DNA of 64,000 nucleotides from Lachnospiraceae bacterium (GTDB taxonomy: Bacteria; Bacillota; Clostridia; Lachnospirales; Lachnospiraceae). A model generated the notes under the pieces. The model was given only the letters and a program-made list of their open reading frames with translations. It searched no databases and was not told where the DNA came from. Shown here piece by piece: positions 8,822 to 17,902 of the stretch. Numbering within the stretch: the first letter of the stretch is position 1; every line of letters begins with the position of its first letter. Position numbers and translations under genes: made by a program. The stretch is from positions 49,109-113,108 of the forward strand of contig JAFRXH010000011.1 of the NCBI GenBank assembly GCA_017437785.1, given 5' to 3'.

Positions 8822-10276
8822 ATGAAGAATATTCTTTTTATTGCATCCGAGGGTGTACCTTTTATCAAGACCGGCGGTCTGGCCGATGTAGTCGGATCAC
8901 TGCCCAAGTGCGTTGATAAGAGGTATTTTGACGTAAGAGTAATGCTTCCCAAATATACCTGCATATCGCAGGAAATGAAGGACAAGATGAAGTATAAGAC
9001 CCACTTCTACATGGATTTCCATTGGAAGAACGAGTATGTGGGCATACTTGAAGCCGAGGTCGAAGGGGTTAAGTATTATTTCATCGATAATGAGATGATG
9101 TTCGGAGGCTTCAGACCTTACAGCGGCAATTTCTACGACGATATCGTGAAATTTGCCTTCTTCTCAAAGGCCGCCCTTTCGGCTATCCCGCTTCTGGATT
9201 TTGAGCCTGATCTTTTACACTGCCATGACTGGCAGACCGGCCTCGTTCCCGTATATCTTAAGGAGAGGTTCCGCAACAACCCTCTCTTTGCTAGGATGAA
9301 GAGCGTGATGACCATTCATAACCTTAAGTTCCAGGGAAGATGGGATGTAAAGGAAGTGAGGGATATAACGGGCATACCTGAGGAATTCTTTACACCTGAC
9401 AAGCTTGAGAGTTACAGGGATGCAAACCTCTTAAAGGGTGGTCTGGTTTATGCGGATGCGATAACCACCGTATCGGACACCTATGCGGAGGAGATAAAGA
9501 CACCTTTCTACGGCGAAGGACTGGACGGACTGTTAAAGGCACGAAGCGGGGATCTGCGCGGTACCGTTAACGGTATAGATTACGAAGAGTACGATCCGTC
9601 AAAGGACAGTTATATAGATTATAAATATAATGCAAAGAATTTCCGTAAGGAAAAGATAAAGAATAAAAAAGCACTGCAAAAACAGTTGGGACTGGAAGAA
9701 GACGAGAAGATAATGATGATAGGCATAGTATCGCGTCTTACTGACCAGAAGGGCTTTGACCTGATAGCCTATATTATGGATGAACTGTGTCAGGATGCGG
9801 TGCAGATCGTTGTGCTGGGAACAGGAGAAGAACGTTACGAGAATATGTTCAAGCACTTTGACTGGAAATACGGCGGAAAGGTATCTGCGAATATCTATTA
9901 TTCGGAGGAGCTCTCACATAAGATATATGCCGCATGTGATGCGTTCCTTATGCCTTCCATGTTCGAGCCCTGCGGGCTTTCGCAGCTGATGGCACTGCGT
10001 TACGGTACCGTGCCTATCGTGCGTGAGACCGGCGGACTTAAAGATACGGTGCAGCCTTACAACGAGTTTGACTCTACCGGCACCGGATTTTCGTTTATGA
10101 ATTATAATGCTCATGAGATGCTCGCTACCATACGTTATGCCGAAAAGATATATTACGACAAGCGCCGTGAGTGGAATAAAATGATAGACAGGGATATGGC
10201 TGTTGATTTCTCCTGGCATGTATCGGCCGGGAAATATCAGGAGATGTATGACTGGCTGATTGGAGATAAGGTCTGA
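8822..10276 (+). CDS. glgA: Glycogen synthase (ADP-glucose type, GT5)
   Basis: The enzyme adds glucose from ADP-glucose to glycogen. The start is placed at the ATG at 8822, eight bases after GGAGGG, giving MKNILFIASEGVPFIKTGGL; an in-frame GTG at 8777 would add unconserved residues. The 484-residue protein has the N-terminal ADP-glucose-binding KTGGLADVVGSLP, the HCHDWQTGLVP segment, and the C-terminal GT-B signature SMFEPCGLSQLMALRYGTVP plus VRETGGLKDTV. No other glycogen genes are in the window. Its stop codon shares bases with the start of the next gene (TGATG), an unusual link to a membrane-protein operon. Confidence 0.95.
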   Translation: MKNILFIASEGVPFIKTGGLADVVGSLPKCVDKRYFDVRVMLPKYTCISQEMKDKMKYKTHFYMDFHWKNEYVGILEAEVEGVKYYFIDNEMMFGGFRPYSGNFYDDIVKFAFFSKAALSAIPLLDFEPDLLHCHDWQTGLVPVYLKERFRNNPLFARMKSVMTIHNLKFQGRWDVKEVRDITGIPEEFFTPDKLESYRDANLLKGGLVYADAITTVSDTYAEEIKTPFYGEGLDGLLKARSGDLRGTVNGIDYEEYDPSKDSYIDYKYNAKNFRKEKIKNKKALQKQLGLEEDEKIMMIGIVSRLTDQKGFDLIAYIMDELCQDAVQIVVLGTGEERYENMFKHFDWKYGGKVSANIYYSEELSHKIYAACDAFLMPSMFEPCGLSQLMALRYGTVPIVRETGGLKDTVQPYNEFDSTGTGFSFMNYNAHEMLATIRYAEKIYYDKRREWNKMIDRDMAVDFSWHVSAGKYQEMYDWLIGDKV

Positions 10277-12210
10277 TGAATAACAAACTGAGCAGGATAA
10301 TACTTGCTGCTTTTGTACTTCCCATACTGATATGTGCACTCAGCTTTGATGCATATGCAGGAGGAAATAACAGTTCTGATTTTGATGTTAAGAGCAGCTC
10401 CGGGATGAATGTGGAAGGAGATGTTGTATACGCTTACATCCAGGTGAGTAATGACGGTGACGATTTCGGCGGATATGTACGGCTTGTCTTAAGTCAGGGC
10501 AACTCCCAGGCGTTCGTTTATGAGAACTATGTGGCGATAGCTTCCGGCAGTACAGAGAACGTAACAATAGGGATACCTGTCCCCGAGTCAGTCAGCCTTG
10601 AGGATTATGATGCTACTGTAAAGATACTGGATATGAAGGGGAATGAGCTTTATTCGGCCAGGCAGAAGAAGCTCTTTACCATGAGTTCATCACAGCAGAT
10701 CGGTATCCTGACCGACAGCAGCAAAGGCATGGATTATATTGAGAAGGCTTTTAACAACAGCTATGGGGGGTATTACTACCCGGGGTACACCGGCGGTAAT
10801 GAAGAATGGGAAAGCCTTTATATGATGGCTTCGGAGCTGAATGACGGTCATACTCTAAAACAGATGAGCTATCTCTTTATTGATGATTTTGATCTTTCCA
10901 CCCTGAAAGAGGATCAGATAGAGGCAATAGAGGAGTGGACACGTCTGGGAGGCGTACTTGTTATCGGTACAGGAAGTAATCTGGATAAATGCTTTGATGC
11001 GTTTGACCCCAACTTCATCCAGCTTGAACTGGGAAACAAGTATACTTATTCCAATTTCAGTTATTATTCAAACAGCGGATATATCTCCGTAGCGGATCTG
11101 AACTTTAAAGGACCGTATACTGCAATATGCTATGGTGAGCTTTATAAGATGGATTCAGGCAGGGGAGCGATAGTAGTATCGAGCTTTGCATTGTCCGATC
11201 CTGATGTCAATGATTCCTATTTTGGCTCGGATCTTTATACAAATCTGACGAGTGTTAAAAATTCGGCAGGAAGCAGCAGCGGCAGTTCAAGGTCACTTTC
11301 TATATATGATATGAGAAAAGATTACGGCGTAATGCAGGGAAGGAGCAATTTCAGCCCTACTGTGCTGCGTATTGTCATTTTTATATATGTTTTCCTTGTG
11401 GGCCCGGGTTTATACCTCATACTTAAGAAATTAAAAAAGCGGGAGAAGATATGGATCGCCATACCAGTTGTCTCGCTGGTATTCGTGTTGCTGGTGTTCC
11501 TTTTGAGCAGGGGCTTTGATATGCGTTCCAAACAGTTTACCACTGTGCGCATAGCCAACGGTGACAGCAAAGCAGAGGAGACCGATTACATCTTCGGCTT
11601 TTCGGCCGACCGCAAGGACTGGAATATCACCTTAAATGATTATGCCAACGCAGCCGGTCCCGTCTTTTTTGAGACCAACTATGTATATAATCATAATCAG
11701 ACAGATGATGTATTCCGGTACCGGACTTCAAATAATACGGCGGGTACACAGCTGTGCTATTCGCCATCCGGCGGATTTGACAGTGCGTTCTTCAAGACCA
11801 AGAGCGAAAACAGTATCGGGGACGGCACGTTTACAGCACATATAGAGCTGGATAATTCAAAGATCGTGGGAGAACTTAAAAATGATACGGAATATGATCT
11901 TGATTACGTGCTTTTAGTGAGTTACGGATATTACGACATAATAGAAAATGTTAAGAGCGGTGAGAATAAGACAATAAATTCGAAGTCCCGTCAACGTTAT
12001 ACAGATGAGAACACTATAGAGAGTGTGGCCAGAAAATTCTACGATTACGGGGATTACGAAGAAGCAAAGATGTATATGGCACTGTTTTTTGCAGCACATG
12101 AACTCAATAATGAGGGCAGCTTTGCTGTGGGTGTTTGCAAGAATAATAACAGAGTTTTAAAGGGAGGCGTATCCGAGGAATCGTTCCTTTGTGTATACGG
12201 GGTGGAATAA
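10276..12210 (+). CDS. Signal-peptide membrane protein, first gene of the ABC-MoxR-VWA operon
   Basis: The 644-residue protein has an N-terminal signal peptide (about 1-28, ending near DAYAGG). An extracytoplasmic beta-rich domain follows (about 30-130), then a Rossmann-like domain (IGILTDSSKGMDYIEKAF, and EEWTRLGGVLVIGTGSN near residue 235) that resembles the GATase-like domains found with VWA and GldG-type proteins. Two transmembrane helices lie at about 363-380 and 393-412, with a second outer domain to the C-terminus. No catalytic residues can be named. It starts inside the glgA stop codon and is followed after three bases by an ABC ATPase, which suggests an accessory part of that transporter or of the VWA assembly. 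Function unknown. Confidence 0.75.
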   Translation: MNNKLSRIILAAFVLPILICALSFDAYAGGNNSSDFDVKSSSGMNVEGDVVYAYIQVSNDGDDFGGYVRLVLSQGNSQAFVYENYVAIASGSTENVTIGIPVPESVSLEDYDATVKILDMKGNELYSARQKKLFTMSSSQQIGILTDSSKGMDYIEKAFNNSYGGYYYPGYTGGNEEWESLYMMASELNDGHTLKQMSYLFIDDFDLSTLKEDQIEAIEEWTRLGGVLVIGTGSNLDKCFDAFDPNFIQLELGNKYTYSNFSYYSNSGYISVADLNFKGPYTAICYGELYKMDSGRGAIVVSSFALSDPDVNDSYFGSDLYTNLTSVKNSAGSSSGSSRSLSIYDMRKDYGVMQGRSNFSPTVLRIVIFIYVFLVGPGLYLILKKLKKREKIWIAIPVVSLVFVLLVFLLSRGFDMRSKQFTTVRIANGDSKAEETDYIFGFSADRKDWNITLNDYANAAGPVFFETNYVYNHNQTDDVFRYRTSNNTAGTQLCYSPSGGFDSAFFKTKSENSIGDGTFTAHIELDNSKIVGELKNDTEYDLDYVLLVSYGYYDIIENVKSGENKTINSKSRQRYTDENTIESVARKFYDYGDYEEAKMYMALFFAAHELNNEGSFAVGVCKNNNRVLKGGVSEESFLCVYGVE

Positions 12211-12213
12211 GAG

Positions 12214-13431
12214 ATGCTGTATCTTGAAAGACTCATAAAAAATTACGGCAGTTTCAGAGCTGTAGACGGTCTGTCTCTTCATGTTCCCAAGGGTGATCTG
12301 TTTGGTTTTGTCGGGCCTAACGGCGCGGGAAAGACAACTACCATACGTATGCTCTGCGGACTGTTAAAGCCGGATTTCGGCAATGTCTATATAGCAGGCT
12401 ACGAACTGCGCAGACAGTCGGAGGCAGTAAGGCGCTGTATAGGGTATATACCCGACTTTTTCGGAGTATATGATAATCTGAAAGTGCGCGAGTATATGGA
12501 ATTCTACGGATCCATATACGGAATAGAAGATATGGATATAAGGAAGATGACAGGTGATCTTCTGGAACTGGTGAGTCTGTCCGGACAGGAGGATAATTAT
12601 GTGGACGGTCTCTCACGTGGTATGAAGCAGAGACTGTGCGTAGCCAGGGCACTCTTACATAATCCGGAACTTCTGGTCATGGATGAGCCGTCATCAGGTC
12701 TGGATCCGGGTGCCAGGGTCGAAATGAAGGAACTGCTCATGAACCTTAATTCCATGGGCAAGACGATCCTGATAAGTTCGCATATACTGTCGGACATTTC
12801 GGAGATGTGTACCAGCGTAGGCATAATGAACAAAGGCAGGCTGGTTACTGCCGGAAAGATGGAAGATGTACTGGGGCTGGGACGCAATACGCACCATGTG
12901 ATAATCACGGTCAGCAGCGATACCCAGCAGGCGGCTCTCTGCCTTAAAGAACTTCCCGGAATAGAGCTCGTTTCTCTTCGTGAGAATGAGATGGTAGTTA
13001 ATTTTGACGGCAGCGATCAGGAGCTTAACCGCGTGATCGGATCGTTGATGACCGGCGGTGTAATGGTAGCAGGATTCAGACGTGAGGAAAGCAATTTAGA
13101 GACGCTGTTCATGCAGCTTACTACAGGTCAGATCCAGCCGCCTCAGAATGTGGGCGGTGCAAACATAAATCTGCAGCAGAGCGGTGCTCCGCAGGGGCAG
13201 CAGTTTGGCGCTCCGATGGGAATGCCGCAGGGGCAGCAGTTTGGCACTCCGATGGGAATGCCTATGGGGCCGCAGTCCGGTGCGCCTATGGGACAGCCTA
13301 TGGGGCCGCAGCCCGGTACGCCTTTGGGACAGCCGGTGATGCAGGCGGCTCAGTCTCCGATGGGAATGCTTAAACAGCAGAATACTGATACAAATGATCA
13401 GCAGGGGGATATGGGAAATGGCAATGCCTAA
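12214..13431 (+). CDS. ABC transporter ATP-binding protein with low-complexity C-terminal tail
   Basis: The 405-residue protein has a complete ABC ATPase domain of the ABC-2 exporter type: Walker A GPNGAGKTTTIRML (about 37-50), signature LSRGMKQRLCVARAL, Walker B LLVMDEPSSGLDP and the switch histidine in ILISSHILSD. An extra domain follows (about 225-300). The last ~85 residues, from about 320, are disordered and repetitive, rich in Met, Gly, Pro and Gln (units such as GQQFGAPMGMP and GPQSGAPMGQPM). Such a tail is not part of ordinary ABC ATPases. The 3' end overlaps the permease gene. The best-matching families are GldA-like or NatA-like exporters. Confidence 0.9.
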   Translation: MLYLERLIKNYGSFRAVDGLSLHVPKGDLFGFVGPNGAGKTTTIRMLCGLLKPDFGNVYIAGYELRRQSEAVRRCIGYIPDFFGVYDNLKVREYMEFYGSIYGIEDMDIRKMTGDLLELVSLSGQEDNYVDGLSRGMKQRLCVARALLHNPELLVMDEPSSGLDPGARVEMKELLMNLNSMGKTILISSHILSDISEMCTSVGIMNKGRLVTAGKMEDVLGLGRNTHHVIITVSSDTQQAALCLKELPGIELVSLRENEMVVNFDGSDQELNRVIGSLMTGGVMVAGFRREESNLETLFMQLTTGQIQPPQNVGGANINLQQSGAPQGQQFGAPMGMPQGQQFGTPMGMPMGPQSGAPMGQPMGPQPGTPLGQPVMQAAQSPMGMLKQQNTDTNDQQGDMGNGNA

Positions 13432-14332
13432 GTTTAAACTGCCCGGTAAGATAAGGATAAATCCCATAGTAAAGAAAGACTTAAAGGTGATATCACGCAG
13501 TATGAAGATCGCCTGGGCGGTCTTTGCATACGAGATGGTACTGGCCATAATCTTTTTCTTTGCCGTGTATATTATTTTTGATGCTATGTCATCCTACGGA
13601 TATACTTCCGATTATCAGGAGTTTATGACTTTATTCCCGGTAATAGCGGGAGTGGAGTTTGCGATAATTGCTTTGGTGATGCCTATTATCACGGCTTCTG
13701 CCATATCGGGCGAGAAAGAAAAGCAGACCTTTGATCTGCTCATGACCACGGTCATGACTCCAAGAGCTATAGTCCGCGGAAAAGTGGGATCCGCCGTCAT
13801 AAGGATGATGGTCTTTATTATAGGCAGTATTCCCCTTATGGCTCTGTCCTTTACCATAGGAGGGCTGAGCTGGTGGAACCTGGCAGTCACTATGGTAGCA
13901 TTCCTGATTTTTGCCATACTTACGGGATCCATAGGTATATTTGCTTCGACGATCACCAAAAAGTCGATTACCGCGATAATTCTTACTTATGTATTTTATT
14001 TTATATTTGCGAATATGAGCATAGTACCCACACTTATAGTGATATTCACGTCCACATTTTCACCGATGAATGTTGTTTCCATACTGATGCTGATAAACCC
14101 TGTTGCGGCTGTAATAGAGATGTTCCTTCTTATGCTGGGAGGAGATACGCTCTTTAACGGAAATCCGCTGGGATTCTGGAGCGGCTGGGGCTGGGTGGTA
14201 CTGTCCGGTGTGACAATGCTGCTCATGTCATGGGGACTTCAGATGCTGGCAGCATGGAGGATCGATCCTCTTCACGGTTATATCATAGTTCAGAAGAAAA
14301 AGAAAAAAGTTAAAGGAGTGGCACTTAATTGA
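13418..14332 (+). CDS. ABC-2 type transporter permease
   Basis: The 304-residue membrane protein follows its ATPase and overlaps it by 14 bases. It begins MAMPKFKLPGKIRINPIVKK and then shows about six hydrophobic helices (first at about residues 33-55, last at about 260-285). The loop SAISGEKEKQTFDLLMTTVM matches the cytoplasmic coupling region of ABC-2 permeases of the NatB/GldF type. The ATG at 13418 is chosen because GGGGG lies about ten bases before it; ATGs at 13394 and 13424 are also in frame. It ends in a lysine-rich tail. Substrate unknown. Confidence 0.88.
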   Translation: MAMPKFKLPGKIRINPIVKKDLKVISRSMKIAWAVFAYEMVLAIIFFFAVYIIFDAMSSYGYTSDYQEFMTLFPVIAGVEFAIIALVMPIITASAISGEKEKQTFDLLMTTVMTPRAIVRGKVGSAVIRMMVFIIGSIPLMALSFTIGGLSWWNLAVTMVAFLIFAILTGSIGIFASTITKKSITAIILTYVFYFIFANMSIVPTLIVIFTSTFSPMNVVSILMLINPVAAVIEMFLLMLGGDTLFNGNPLGFWSGWGWVVLSGVTMLLMSWGLQMLAAWRIDPLHGYIIVQKKKKKVKGVALN

Positions 14333-16035
14333 AAAAGGATAAAGAAAAAGGAAAGGGAAAAGAGTATATCATCACGTTCATAAAACGTGTTCAGGGCAGG
14401 ATCAATACCCAGATAGTACTCCGCAGAGCGCTTGACGGGCTTTGCATAGGGCTTTTCCTCGCCTGCGTTCTTGAAGCCGTTGCGGTATTTAAGCCGTTTT
14501 ATTATGTGCATTACTATGCGGCCGGGCTGATCATAGTGGGCTTGGTTGCAGGTATATTTATCGGCAGGATGAGTGCCAAGGATATGCGATTTGCAGCCAG
14601 ACGAATTGACAGCTTCGGGCTGGATGAGCGCGTGATAACCGCTTATGAGAATATGGAAAAAGAAGGTGACAGCCCCTCACTGATCGCTTCTATACAGAAG
14701 GATGATGCGCAGGAGCGCCTTAAGGATATAGCGGAACAGATCATCATTCCCATAAAGCTGGGATGGTACAGGCTGGTAATGCCTCTCCTTTTATGCGTGC
14801 TGATGGCAGTGCTGTTTATGATGCCCAGCAAGGCAAAAGAGGCTGCAGAGGAACAGCATGAGGTCGAACAGGAGAGTGCGGAGCTTAAAGAAGAGCTTGA
14901 AGAAGCTGTTGAAGAGCTTGAAAGCATAGATCAGGAGCAGCTCACCGAGGCGGAGAAGGAACAGATCTCCAATATGATGGAGAGCCTTCAGTCATCCATG
15001 GCTGAGATGGATCAGGCTACCAATATGGAGGAGTTGCAGCGCGCATCAAGCAGGCTTGATTATAAGTACGAGGATATTTCGTCGGCTTTATCGCAGATGG
15101 CAGCTAATGTGCAGGCAAGGGAAAACAGCGGGGATCCGCAGGATCCTTCACAGCCCTCACCTACGCCTACGCCTACGCCGCCTCCGGACAGCCAGTCACA
15201 GAATCAGCCGCAGCAGAATAACAGCCAGTCACAGAACCAGCCCCAGCAGAATCAGGGTGGAAACAATAATGCGACATCGCAGCAGTTAAGCCAGATATCG
15301 CAGCAGATGTCCCAGCATACCAGCCAGAACCAGAATGGCCAGCAGGGTCAGCAAGGCCAGCAGGGTCAGCAGGGCCAGAATGGTCAGCAGGGTCAGAACG
15401 GTCAGAACGGTCAGAATGGTCAGCAGGGCCAGAACGGCCAGCAGGGCCAGAACGGTCAGCAGGGCCAGAACGGTCAGCAGGGCCAGCAGGGCCAGAATGG
15501 TCAGAATGGTCAGCAGGGCCAGAACGGTCAGAATGGTCAGCAGGGTCAGAACGGCCAGAACGGTCAGCAGGGCCAGAATGGTCAGCAGGGCCAGAACGGC
15601 CAGAATGGCGGCCAGAGCGGTCAGCAGGGCCAGAACGGCCAGAACGGTCAGAATGGTCAACAGGGCCAGAACGGCCAGCAGGGTGGCCAGAACGGTCAGA
15701 ACGGCCAGAACGGTCAGAACGGCCAGCAGGGACAGGGCCAGGGCGGCGGTGGCGGCCAGGGTCAGGGAACGGGCAGCGGAGGTATCGGCGCCAGACACGA
15801 TTATGTCAGCCTTCCCAATGCCACCGGCAACGATGACAATCTGACAGGCAACAGGGTTGACAGAGGGAATTCGGATTACAGCCGTTACGAAAACGGACTG
15901 GGCTGGCAGGGCAAGCGCCAGGAGTATTCGAATGTTATGGGTGAATACAGCGAGAGAGCATACCAGGGCATACAGAACGGACGTTATCCCAGCGGTATGG
16001 AAGATGTCATCAAGCAGTATTTCAGCTCATTCTAA
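14329..16035 (+). CDS. Three-helix membrane protein with coiled-coil and long Gly-Gln-Asn/Gln triplet repeat
   Basis: The gene starts with TTG at 14329, seven bases after AAAGGAGTGG, and overlaps the permease stop. The 568 residues contain a lysine-rich N-terminus, two adjacent helices (about 33-50 and 60-78), a third helix (about 145-163), an acidic coiled-coil (about 165-260), a Pro/Gln linker, and about 130 triplets with Gly at every third position, mostly GQQ or GQN (about residues 337-478). A unique C-terminus ends in IKQYFSSF. The layout recalls DUF4175-type proteins found with MoxR/DUF58/VWA genes, but I cannot confirm membership. If the N-terminus is inside, the repeat is outside. Reading frames on both strands inside the repeat are artefacts of its composition. 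Confidence 0.75.
   Translation: MKKDKEKGKGKEYIITFIKRVQGRINTQIVLRRALDGLCIGLFLACVLEAVAVFKPFYYVHYYAAGLIIVGLVAGIFIGRMSAKDMRFAARRIDSFGLDERVITAYENMEKEGDSPSLIASIQKDDAQERLKDIAEQIIIPIKLGWYRLVMPLLLCVLMAVLFMMPSKAKEAAEEQHEVEQESAELKEELEEAVEELESIDQEQLTEAEKEQISNMMESLQSSMAEMDQATNMEELQRASSRLDYKYEDISSALSQMAANVQARENSGDPQDPSQPSPTPTPTPPPDSQSQNQPQQNNSQSQNQPQQNQGGNNNATSQQLSQISQQMSQHTSQNQNGQQGQQGQQGQQGQNGQQGQNGQNGQNGQQGQNGQQGQNGQQGQNGQQGQQGQNGQNGQQGQNGQNGQQGQNGQNGQQGQNGQQGQNGQNGGQSGQQGQNGQNGQNGQQGQNGQQGGQNGQNGQNGQNGQQGQGQGGGGGQGQGTGSGGIGARHDYVSLPNATGNDDNLTGNRVDRGNSDYSRYENGLGWQGKRQEYSNVMGEYSERAYQGIQNGRYPSGMEDVIKQYFSSF
15331..15745 (+). repeat. Minisatellite-like coding repeat with 9-base periodicity
   Basis: About 415 bases made of variants of GGTCAGCAG, GGCCAGAAC and GGTCAGAAT. 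Each triplet of codons gives Gly-Gln-Gln or Gly-Gln-Asn. Unit variants differ mostly at third codon positions (GGT/GGC, AAC/AAT), so the protein pattern is kept more strictly than the DNA. Two short breaks (GGCCAGAGC at 15609, and GGTGGCCAG near 15681) shift the glycine spacing. All unit lengths are multiples of three, so slippage would change length without frameshift. Confidence 0.9.
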
Positions 16036-16058
16036 ATAAATATTCCGGAGGGGAGAAG

Positions 16059-17021
16059 ATGAACGATTATCAGGTAATGCAGCAGAAGCTGCTGGCATGT
16101 GAGTACGAGATAGGCAGGGAGATAATAGGTCAGAGAGAAATAGTAAGATCTGTAATGCTCTCTATCTTATCAGGAGGTAACGTGCTTTTAGAAGGTATGC
16201 CGGGACTTGGAAAGACAAGGCTTGTCAATACGATCTCGCATGTTCTGAACTTAAGTTTTAAGCGTATACAGTTTACGCCCGACCTTATGCCCGGTGATAT
16301 CACCGGTACCAACATAATGGTTAAAGACGGTGACAATACCGGTTTCCGTTTTGAAGCAGGTCCCATCTTTGCAAATATCATCCTTGCAGACGAGATCAAC
16401 CGTGCCACCCCCAAGACACAGTCGGCACTGCTGGAAGCCATGCAGGAACATATAGTAACCGTCGGTAATGTATCGCATAAGGTTCCGGAACCTTTCTTTG
16501 TACTGGCTACACAGAACCCTATAGAGACAGAAGGTACTTATCCTCTTCCCGAGGCACAGCTGGACCGTTTTATGTTCAAGCTTTTAGTGCCTTTCCCTAC
16601 CAAGGAAGAGCTGGCGGGTATCTTAAGCCTTACTGAAAATCCCATCCAGCAGAAGGCGCAGACCATACTCAGCGGGGATGAGCTGATCTCGGCCATAGCC
16701 ATGGTCAAGGAGATACAGGTGGCAGATGCGGTCATGGATCATATCTTAAATATCATGATGGCTACCCACGATAAATCCAATAAATACATACGTGAGGGAG
16801 CCAGCCCTCGTGCGGCACAGGCACTGGTAAGAGGCGCAAGAGCAAGGGCTTTCCTTGAGGGCCGTTATAATGTGTCGTTTGATGATGTGGCAGCAGTGGT
16901 TTATCCGGTACTCCGGCACAGAATAATACTTTCCTTTGATGCCATATCGGAAGGTGTAAACGAAGACGCCGTGATCTCACAGATACTGGCTAAGTTAAAA
17001 GAGGGGTTGGCTAATGCTTGA
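16059..17021 (+). CDS. MoxR family AAA+ ATPase
   Basis: The 320-residue protein is a MoxR/RavA-type AAA+ ATPase. Walker A is LLEGMPGLGKTRLV (about 38-51), Walker B ILADEINRATPKTQSALLEA (about 106-125), sensor 1 ATQNPIE, and the C-terminal lid carries REGASPRAAQALVRGARARA. MoxR ATPases are thought to act as chaperones that activate VWA-domain partners; here a DUF58 protein and a triple-VWA protein follow directly. A good ribosome site (GGAGGGGAG) lies eight bases before the ATG. The end overlaps the DUF58 gene by eight bases. Confidence 0.95.
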   Translation: MNDYQVMQQKLLACEYEIGREIIGQREIVRSVMLSILSGGNVLLEGMPGLGKTRLVNTISHVLNLSFKRIQFTPDLMPGDITGTNIMVKDGDNTGFRFEAGPIFANIILADEINRATPKTQSALLEAMQEHIVTVGNVSHKVPEPFFVLATQNPIETEGTYPLPEAQLDRFMFKLLVPFPTKEELAGILSLTENPIQQKAQTILSGDELISAIAMVKEIQVADAVMDHILNIMMATHDKSNKYIREGASPRAAQALVRGARARAFLEGRYNVSFDDVAAVVYPVLRHRIILSFDAISEGVNEDAVISQILAKLKEGLANA

Positions 17022-17892
17022 TGCCTCGTATTTCGGACGGCTTCAGAGATTAAAGCTGGCCGTTGATAAAAAGAGTAATGCTTCACTCCTGGGCAGCCGC
17101 AAGTCGGTGCGTAAGGGCAGCAGTGCGGAATTCTCCGACTTCCGTGAATATATGCCCGGTGATGATATAAGAGCTATCGACTGGAATGCGTACGCAAGAC
17201 TCGACCGTCTGTATATCAAAGAGTATATGGAGGAAAAGGAGAGTGCGGTCTCACTGTTCATAGACCTGTCCAAGTCCATGGATTACGGTGAGAAGACCAA
17301 GCTCGCCCTGCAGGAAGAGATATGTGCAGCCCTTTCATATATATCGCTGATGAATATGGACCATGTGGCTGTTTATGATCTGGCTGATACCAGAAGGCGG
17401 CATGTGGCATCCGGAGGCAAGTCCGGCTTTGCACAGCTGAGTGAGTGGCTGGACCGTCTTAAGAGCGGCGAGCCGGCAGATATATTTCATTCGGTATCTA
17501 CCGTGGGACGTATGCAGCCGGGACTGTCGGTGATAATGTCGGATTTCTTGAGCGAGGAATATGTTGACGATCCGTCTAAGATAGAGCAGCTTATCCATTA
17601 CCTCCAGTACCGCAAGCAGAAGGTGGTTATACTCCACATCCTGGCGAAAGAAGAGATCGATGTGGACTTAAGCGGTACCTTTTTCCTGATAGATTCGGAG
17701 GATAAGGATAACCGTGTGCGTGTTACCATGGAGAGCGGCTCCATAAAGAGCTATAAGGAAGCGCTGGATGAGTTTATCTCCAATATAAAACGCAGTGTTA
17801 AAAAGTGCGGAGCTACCTATCATCTGTGCAGTACGAGTGTGGGCTTCGATAAGATAATTTTTGAGGAACTAAGGGATATTTACGAATTTTAA
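17014..17892 (+). CDS. DUF58 domain protein (VWA-like)
   Basis: The 292-residue soluble protein has the DUF58 hallmark FSDFREYMPGDDIRAIDWNA (about 42-61), followed by a VWA-like fold with the MIDAS metal motif DLSKS (in FIDLSKSMDYG, about residue 88). It has no membrane helix. DUF58 genes nearly always follow MoxR genes and are believed to be the VWA partner in MoxR-AAA systems. Overlap with MoxR upstream and an 11-base gap to the next gene point to a single operon. Confidence 0.94.
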   Translation: MLDASYFGRLQRLKLAVDKKSNASLLGSRKSVRKGSSAEFSDFREYMPGDDIRAIDWNAYARLDRLYIKEYMEEKESAVSLFIDLSKSMDYGEKTKLALQEEICAALSYISLMNMDHVAVYDLADTRRRHVASGGKSGFAQLSEWLDRLKSGEPADIFHSVSTVGRMQPGLSVIMSDFLSEEYVDDPSKIEQLIHYLQYRKQKVVILHILAKEEIDVDLSGTFFLIDSEDKDNRVRVTMESGSIKSYKEALDEFISNIKRSVKKCGATYHLCSTSVGFDKIIFEELRDIYEF

Positions 17893-17902
17893 GGTATAGA
17901 AA

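Noticed and set aside
15331-15745. CRISPR-like look of the short regular repeats.
   Set aside because: Units are 9 bases with no unique spacers, and they lie in frame inside a gene.
15286-15844. Long frames on both strands across the triplet repeat (Leu/Thr/Ala-rich on the reverse strand; Arg/Ser/Val-rich in another forward frame).
   Set aside because: They arise from the 9-base repeat being open in several frames; neither has a ribosome site, and the frame giving Gly-Gln-Asn continues into non-repeat coding sequence on both sides.
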